Shown: one piece after another, positions 57,364 to 64,000 of the stretch
How positions within the stretch are numbered: position 1 is the stretch's first letter
How the letters are laid out: each line of letters starts with the position of its first letter
Assembly: GCA_025769875.1 (NCBI GenBank)
Contig: JAGFNK010000006.1
Span: 1 to 64,000 of the forward strand
Direction: 5' to 3'
DNA length: 64,000 nt
From: Russula earlei
Taxonomy: Eukaryota; Basidiomycota; Agaricomycetes; Russulales; Russulaceae
Notes under the pieces: generated by a model
Seen by the model: the letters and a program-made list of their open reading frames with translations, nothing else
Databases searched by the model: none
What the model was told of the DNA's origin: nothing
Program-made: the position numbers and the translations under genes

Positions 57364-58740
57364 CAACTCACCATACGCTAGTGGATTCTTTCTCATAAAG
57401 AAAAAGGATGGTAAATTTTGACCAGTACAAGATTACAGAAATCTAAACAAATGGACAATACCTAACATATACCCACTACCCCTAATCCCAAAACTTATCC
57501 ATGCCTTAGCAGGAAAGGAACTCTTCACCAAATTTGACGTTAGATGGGGTTACAATAACATTTGGATCAAAGAAGGAGATGAGTGGAAAGCGGCCTTCAA
57601 AACCAGTGATGGGCTGTTTGAACCTACAGTAATATTAACAAACTCTCCAGCTACCTTTCAAACGATGATGGACGACATTTTTCAAGAAGAGCTCGCACAA
57701 GGATGGTTAAAAATTTATATGGACAACATCATCATTGCCACAAAGAATGATGAAACAGAACACGCATCCAAAGTCAACCACATACTGTCCAAATTACAAC
57801 AACACGACCTCTACCTTAAGCCAGAAAAATGTCAATTCCATAAAAGAAAGGTGGAATACCTTGGAGTAATCATAGGGGAAGGAAAGATAACTATGGACCC
57901 CGTCAAAGTCAAGGGAATTAAAGACTGGCCAACTCCATCAACACTAAAAGAAGTCAGAAGTTTCTTAGGATTTTGTAACTTCTATCGAAACTTCATACCC
58001 AACTTCTCTATAAAAGCCAGACCACTGAACGACTTAACAAAGAAAAACAGACAATGGGAATGGACGACAAAGGAAGATCAAGCCTTTCAAATTTTGAAAG
58101 AAACTTGCGTATCCTACCCGGTGCTTCGCACCCCAGAATGGACAAAGCAATTCATTCTAGATACCGATGTGTCAGGATTCGCCATCGGAGCAGTCATATC
58201 CCAAGAGTATGAAGACGGTTTACACCCAATCGCATACTATTCTAGAACATTATTAGATGCAGAAAGGAACTACAACGCACATGACAAAGAACTAGCAGCA
58301 GTAATTTTTGGATTAAAAAGTGGACAACCATTCTTCCTAGGAGCCGATAAACCAATCAGAATAAGAATGGACCACAAAAACCTCACCTATTTCAAAGAAC
58401 CACAAAAATTAACAGGACGACAAGCCAGGTTTGATGCAATACATGCAAGATTTTAACATCACTATGGAACATGTCCCTGGACACACACACACAATTGCCG
58501 ACGCACTTTCTCACCGCAAAGACCTCAACAAGGGGGTAGAAGAACAAAAAACCACATTACTACCACCCGAAATTTTCGCACGAAAAACCTACCTACCAGA
58601 CAAACCTGACAAGCGACGAGAAATTCTAAGACAATTTCACGACACCCCATTTGCAGGACACCCAGGAATAGCCAACACCTGGGATCTAGTCAAACAACAT
58701 TACAAAGGGCCCAGACTATGACAGTTCGTAGAACAGTACA
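57364..58740 (+). pseudogene. pol: Pol of gypsy 2, second part: RT and RNase H
   Basis: SPYASGFFLIKKKDGKF, then TGA, PVQDYRNLNKW, TKFDVRWGYNN. The active-site motif is YMDN instead of YMDD at about 57718. GAC-GAC to GAC-AAC is a CpG to CpA change that removes a catalytic Asp. RNase H: DTDVSGFAIGAVISQ, DKELAAV and RMDHKNLTYF. A frame change near 58445 separates this from MQDFNITMEHVPGH and ADALSHRKD. The integrase zinc domain starts FHDTPFAGHPG. Confidence 0.88.
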
Positions 58741-59898
58741 TCAAAGGTTGCACCAAATGCCAAGAGTCCAAGACCAATATACCAAGAAAGAAAGCCACAA
58801 CCTTTCCACTTGACACACACGTTGAACAAGGCCCCTTTCAATACGTATCAATGGACCTCATTACCAACCTACCCAAATCAGAAGGATTTGACAGTGTCCT
58901 TACCATAGTCGACCAAGGATGTTCCAAAGTGACAAAATTCATCCCATGCAACAAAACAATCGATGGAACAGGCATCGTGCACGAATATCTGAAACACCTC
59001 GTGCCCTGGTTCGGCATTCCAAAAAGAATTATCTCTGACAGAGACCCCCGATTCACATCAAACTTCTCCAAAGCCATATGTAAAAACTTACGCATCAAAC
59101 AAAACATGTCCACCACATTCCACCCCCAAACAGATGGACAAACCGAACAAATGAATGCATGGCTGGAACAGTACCTAAGACCCTGGACCACAACTCATCC
59201 TCATTCCTGGGCAAAAATGCTTCCTTTAGCAGAATACTGCACACAACTCATGGAAACATGAAACAACACAGAGATCACCACATGAACTCCTCATGGGGTT
59301 TAAACCCCAGATCAACATCAACCTAGAAGACAATAATGTGCCGTCATCCACCGATCGCCTGAAATGACTAGAAGAGGCAAGACAAGACACCCAACAACTT
59401 CTAGAACGCAAACAACAACCCCTAAAACCTGACATCAAGGAAATGGAAGAAGGGACCCTCATATGGCTAGAAGCAAAAAACCTCAAAACACGAGGAACAC
59501 GCAAGTTAATGCCTAAAAGATACAGCCCATTTCCTATTACAAAAAGAATTTCCAAAGTCACGTATCAATTACGACTTCCACCATCAATGAAGATACACGA
59601 CGTCTTCCATGTCAACCTACTTCTCCCTTATAAGGAGATGGAAGAATACGGCATGCCATTTACACGACCTCCACCAACCATAGAAAATGAGGAAGAATAT
59701 GAAATCAAAGCAATTCTAGACACTAGAAGGTTCAGACAAACATGTAAAATTCAATACCTCGTACACTGGAAGGGGTACCCTGCATCAGACGACTCGTGGG
59801 TCGACCACCACGGCCTTAATGCCCCAAGACCTTCTAAAAGAATACTACTCCGCTTCGGCTGGATGACCCCAGATATAAAAGATACCACCTATGAATGA
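58700..59898 (+). pseudogene. pol: Pol of gypsy 2, third part: integrase and chromodomain
   Basis: After a TGA near 58719: QFVEQYIKGCTKC (end of the zinc domain), YVSMDLITNLP (Asp), SDRDPRFTSNF (Asp) and HPQTDGQTEQMNAW (Glu). Stops follow near 59259-59300. From about 59443: GTLIWLEAKNL, YSPFPITKRISKVTYQL, DVFHVNLL and the chromodomain at 59695-59820 (YEIKAILDTRR, YLVHWKGYPASDDSW). It ends TGA at 59896-59898, overlapping the next ATG. Confidence 0.87.
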
Positions 59899-61089
59899 CT
59901 ACCCTCCACTGCTCCATCCCCAGACACAACAATATGTCTTCCACTCAAAACTCCCCCACTGCTTCCACTGCTACTCTCGTACCCACTCCACCTTACTCCC
60001 CTGCCCTCATTCACCTGCCACTGTCCAGAGAGCCTTCCCCTTCGATGGCAGCAACCATTAACACTAGAATGCTCATTTGACGTGCCGCACAACATGCCGC
60101 CATGATCGTACAAGCACACGAGTTGTGGGAAGATGAGCTCCCTCACCACCATCCTACGCACCTTTGGCAACCAATCACCCACGCAAGGGACTAACTCTCC
60201 CATCAGGACCCGCAGTCCTTCCTATCACATCCGCTCTCCTTCACCTGACCCCATTCCCATTCCCCCATGCATGACTACCACAACCATCAAACGGGTTGAA
60301 AATATCATTCTACTCGACGAAAATCTTGCCCCAGTAAATCTCGAGAGGACACCACCTCCTGTCTATGAACCACCTGCCAACCATGTCCAACCTTCCGAAC
60401 TGGAGGAACTCGGAGAAGGATGGGAAGAAGGAGATTTGGGCCTAGATTTACTGATCCCAGACCCAGGCAACAAAGATGACACACTTCCCCCTCGCTTTGT
60501 TCTCCCTGACCTCACACACGGCTTCCCCTCCCTGCTTGCCACTTATGGCCCAGGATGTCCCACTCACCGCATACCTATCCGAGCATGAGCTGACCCTTAC
60601 CCTCGCCCCCTCCTCTCACAAAAAGACGCCTTCTTGTTCAAAGAAAACCTTAGACATACCAATGCCATCAATGAGGCGCTTAGATTCGAACAAGATCTAT
60701 CCTTGGAGGCCAAAGTACGCCGCTATCGATTTGCCATAAAAAAGACACGACAAATGGCAAACTCCCTCGTCACCGCTCGAGAAAGATACCATGATATGGT
60801 GTGGGAGGTAAGGGACTCAGAGGTCAAACTGGCCAAGGCCAACGCTAAAGCCCGCCTTGAACCACAAGTTTTGTTCGGAACAATGCCTCAACTCTCCAAA
60901 CAAGAACATGAAGACACCAAACAAGCCCTCTTAGACCCATGGTATCAATTCTCTCCTCGACTCTCTGACAAATGCACCTGGTGTCACGACAGAGGACACG
61001 ATACATTTGAGTGTCCCAAGATTGCCATCTGCATCCTCTGCAATCATCACGGACACATAGCTGACCATTGCAGAAACCCTCACCGATGA
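59895..61089 (+). pseudogene. ORF3 of gypsy 2: accessory protein with two zinc knuckles
   Basis: ATG at 59895 overlaps the pol stop as ATGA. The frame passes a TGA at 60078-60080 and shifts near 60130, and the main body (60133-61089) has one TGA at 60586-60588. Layout: Ser/Thr/Pro-rich N-terminus, an acidic stretch (ELEELGEGWEEGDLG), a charged helical middle (FKENLRHTNAINEALRFEQD, then VTARERYHDMVWEVRDSEV) and two canonical CCHC knuckles, CTWCHDRGHDTFEC and CILCNHHGHIADHC (about 60974-61073). Same position and plan as ORF3 of gypsy 1. No membrane segment. Function unknown. Confidence 0.72.
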
Positions 61090-61201
61090 TGCAAGACTGA
61101 CAAGATGTGCCGAGTTCCCCGCGAATCAAATCCGTTTCCACACCCATCGCTGCCACGCCAGCATCCTTCCCTACACTGCTTAGACGTTAACAAGGGGGTG
61201 A

Positions 61202-61694
61202 TGTCACAAGTACCAGCCCCTCGGACCGGACAGGCAACCGGACAAGCCTACCTGGACAAGCCTCATGATTCCCGCACATTCTTATGACTCATTCAGCCTC
61301 ACATGTACCATCACTTTCCAGCATGTTCTGGTCTCGACCGCCTCGCCGCTACCCCATGTCTACTATTTGATATAGGACGTATTGTCTATATAAACCTGTC
61401 AGTAGAAAGAGAACAAGCCCTAAGCTTGTTCTCTTGTGAAATATCACTGGATTCAGCTTCAGGACTGTAGGCTTGCAGGGAATCAAGCAATCGTCTTAGA
61501 ACCTCTCTCGTCTCTCTAAGTCTTCGAACGCGAAGACTTACTCGTTGTCTTTCCACTCCGTGGTACACACTAGCCTTTGCTGTGTTGTCACCGAGATCCC
61601 CAAATCTTGCGAGAACTCGTCGTCTCGCTCGACTCAGTGCATACATCTCGTGCGTGAAACGATTTGTCAGCAACACCGCCCCCAGTTGGTGACA
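61202..61694 (+). repeat. 3' LTR of gypsy 2
   Basis: 493 bp. Differs from the 5' LTR by 27 transitions and one A insertion, with the changes scattered along its length. Confidence 0.94.
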
Positions 61695-62815
61695 AGATGC
61701 CCATTACAACTGTTTTCCCTAGTCCCCACCTAATCAAATTGCCTTTGTAAATACAATGCAGGGATGTTTCATACTGGGTGGACTTTAATTCAGCACATCT
61801 GTTACATGTAGTGATGTTACAGCTCAGCTCAGTCTGATAGTCATGGTGTAAGGTGGCACTTGTGTGCACATGTGGTGTGAGGGGAGGTTGTTCACCTGAG
61901 GGGATGGTTAGACTTGGTGAGGAAAGAGGGGGGAATGTGACAGAAAAGTGAGCAAAGAAAGTGTCTTGATGGTAGGTGGCTGCATGCATGAGTTGGTCAA
62001 AGTGAGGGTCAAAAGGGCTGTATCTTGTTATGCATGTTATCTATGCATGTTTATGTGTATGCCTATGCTACTCTACAGAGTAGCTAGTGGGTTTATATAC
62101 ATCAAGACCAGGGCTAGGCTAAACTAGAAGAGGAAGAAGGGAGAGTCCCAAAAGACAGTAGCATGTACAAAGGGACAGGTCTGAGAGAGTGGGTATGTAC
62201 TGTAAAGGGTGTATGAGGTGTTACTGGTGGCAACAAGTGGGCACTAGTTGGCATGGCTGAAATGCTGCACAGGGGTGGTTGGCTGGCTCTTGAGCATTGG
62301 GGGGCTTTGCCTGATGAGGCAGTGGCAGGTGAGCATGCAGGTGTGGGCGTCAAAGTGAGTGTGCAGGCAGGCGTTGAAGTGAGCAGCAGTGGGCAAGGTG
62401 TGTGCATCAAAGGCAAGAGGTGGAGGGCAAGGTGGCATGTGTGCATGACTGGTGGTGGGAGAGGGAGTTGTGTGGCATGTGTGTTGGGTGTTCATGCCTG
62501 TTGTTCAACTGCTGGCTGGTTTCTCATGGTGGGTGGCACTTTGTCAGACTGGCCTGTTCCACAGCCAAGCTTGCAAGTTGCCTTACAATGGCTAAGGCTT
62601 GGCTTTAAATGGCTCAGGCTTTCAAAATCATGGGCCATCACCACAAGGGCAGCTTTCACATCAGGAAAAAATGAAAATGCTATGTAGCGCTATATAGCTA
62701 CCATAGCATCTGTAGCAACTTTACAACCATCAAGGTTTCATGCCTACATAGCAACCACCAAACTCTATATAGCTGCCACCAGGGTTATATAGAGCACCAT
62801 TGACTACATTTCTTC
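61695..62815. repeat. G/T-rich decayed leader-like sequence and A/T-rich tract
   Basis: 62228-62330 is the inverse of 31830-31935 with CpG changed to TpG or CpA. The G/T-rich run to 62640 resembles the reverse of 31560-31930. 62690-62815 is A/T-rich with repeated TATATAG and GCTACATAG motifs. No gene supported. Confidence 0.4.
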
Positions 62816-64000
62816 TACCAATGCTACATAAATCATACAATGTTATATCAACAACATAAATATACATTTCTTCCCATCATCAACCATACCTATGTAGCCA
62901 ACCACATGCTTATGTTCTACCGATTGCAACATTGTTATGATAAACAACTCAGGCACTTAAATTCACACAAATGTCAGGAAACAATATATATTTCACATAT
63001 CAACGCTAACTAATATTTTTGAACTACAGTCGGATACTCGCCTCCACGGCGCTGTTCTGGCTCTCATGTGTGGCACTTCTTGGGACTGCGCCCATAGCTG
63101 TCAGTCGTCATTTGTGTATGCGTTCTAAGTGGCATCTCGTCATCGCTCCATATGTCCATTTCTCCCCCCAAGCACTTCACGAAAGGCCAGAGAGTATGAG
63201 AGAGTGCACAAAAACAAAAAGGAATAACGCACCTGTTCACTGTTCATCAGCCTGTGCCCGGGAGCGAGGGCCACCTTCTCTCATTTCTTGGACTTGGACA
63301 GTGGTGTCAGTGGCATTGTCGTGGTAAGAGGAGGCATCAAGGACGATGCAGAAGACGGCACCAGGGTACAGGTGAGTCAAGACGTGAACGTGTGTTCAAC
63401 GTTTTAAAGCCACACGAAGCCTGTGCAAAGGAAAGCAGAGGGGAGTGACAAAAAAATGAAAAGCGAAAAAAAGGGGGGGAAAGGGTAACCGCACAGAATG
63501 CGTAAGACACTCATTGAAGACACCGAGCATGGTTGTACTTGTCACTGTGACAGTGAGATTGCACAAGTAAAAGGAAACCCGAAACGCACATTGGCGAGAC
63601 CTAGGGAGAGGGTCGCACTTTTGTTTTCTGTGATGTGCCCATCCCCTGAAATACCATTTCCTCCATGCAGGGAGCTCACTTTCGGTTCAAGCGTACTTTA
63701 CCTTCAAGCAACGCGTGTTTTCCCCCACGCGCAATTTTAGTTAAGTTGTTTGTGTGCATTTTTTTTTCTTTCACTTAAATACAAGTCCTCTCATATGTTG
63801 TTGTCGTCCCCATCATCACCACTGCAGTGACACAGAAGAAGGGAGTGAGAAGGCAGCTTGAAGGCCAACAAGAGGCTGTTTAGTAGGAAGGAGAGGGGAG
63901 ATGATGAGAGAGTGCGTGAAAACAAAACAAAAAACGCACCCATGGAAACAACATGGCACGGGAAAACTCAAAAACTCAAATGACTTGGGTAATAGCCGGT
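62816..64000 (-). repeat. Repeat R1, copy 2 (continues past the window end)
   Basis: Direct repeat of 30105-31288 with scattered mostly transition-type differences. It carries the same inverted leader modules. Confidence 0.65.

Larger units (their letters stand above)
53489..61694 (+). mobile_element. Ty3/gypsy chromovirus element 2, complete but decayed
   Basis: 8,206 bp including a nested solo LTR, bounded by TG...CA LTRs of 492 and 493 bp and the target duplication AGATG (53484-53488 and 61695-61699). The LTRs differ at 27 bases, all transitions, 26 of them at CpG-type sites. Order: gag, pol (-1 frame), chromodomain, ORF3, polypurine tract (AAGGGGGTGA) and 3' LTR. Multiple TGA codons and a few frame changes disable it. 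Confidence 0.94.

Overview
The window looks like a transposon-packed, gene-poor block from a filamentous fungus, most likely a basidiomycete of the Agaricomycete type. The support is a Helitron gene with short GT-AG introns of about 50 nt, two chromodomain Ty3/gypsy elements with self-primer sites, a Plavaka-like transposase tail, and a strong CpG to TpG/CpA decay signature of the kind expected from CG methylation of repeats. No host housekeeping gene, rRNA, tRNA or CRISPR array was recognised. The genus cannot be named from this sequence alone.

Layout. 1-778: decayed DNA whose minus strand continues a Tc1/mariner-like transposase found again at 27-29.8 kb. 779-13446 and 13447-26998: two Helitrons of about 12.7 kb in perfect head-to-tail tandem. 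Each has a long non-coding mosaic leader, an intron-containing gene and a palindromic 3' end. Copy A has an intact spliced Rep-helicase of about 1643 residues. Copy B is broken by a frameshift, a stop and a solo LTR. 27003-29788 (minus): the transposase into which the Helitron pair inserted. 30.1-32.5 kb: an inverted, Helitron-leader-like repeat, part of which recurs at 62.8-64 kb, then a minisatellite. 32.6-37.1 kb: gene fragments, a C-rich low-complexity tract and a Plavaka-like C-terminus. 37.5-38.9 kb: an LTR relic holding a palindromic MITE.

38922-46756: Ty3/gypsy element 1, nearly intact, with 610/609 bp LTRs and target duplication TCACC. 46.99-48.69 kb: inverted copia-type LTR ends split by a second solo LTR. 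48.69-52.8 kb: an old, CpG-poor Ty1/copia element with most of its reverse transcriptase deleted. 53489-61694: Ty3/gypsy element 2, older, with a third solo LTR in its RT and target duplication AGATG. 61.7-64 kb: repeats related to 30-32 kb.

The most interesting observation is that both gypsy elements carry a third open reading frame between the integrase chromodomain and the 3' LTR. Both share one architecture: a Pro/Ser-rich N-terminus, a helical charged middle and C-terminal CCHC zinc knuckle(s). Both elements also have an LTR segment exactly complementary to the sequence just after the 5' LTR, which suggests Tf1-like self-priming. Element 2 has a U UUU UUG slippery heptamer followed by an 8-bp hairpin at the gag-pol junction. 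The nesting, the exact target duplications and the CpG-only LTR divergence allow a relative history: copia and the mariner-like element are oldest, then gypsy 2 and the Helitrons, then gypsy 1. The solo-LTR family inserted later than each of its hosts.
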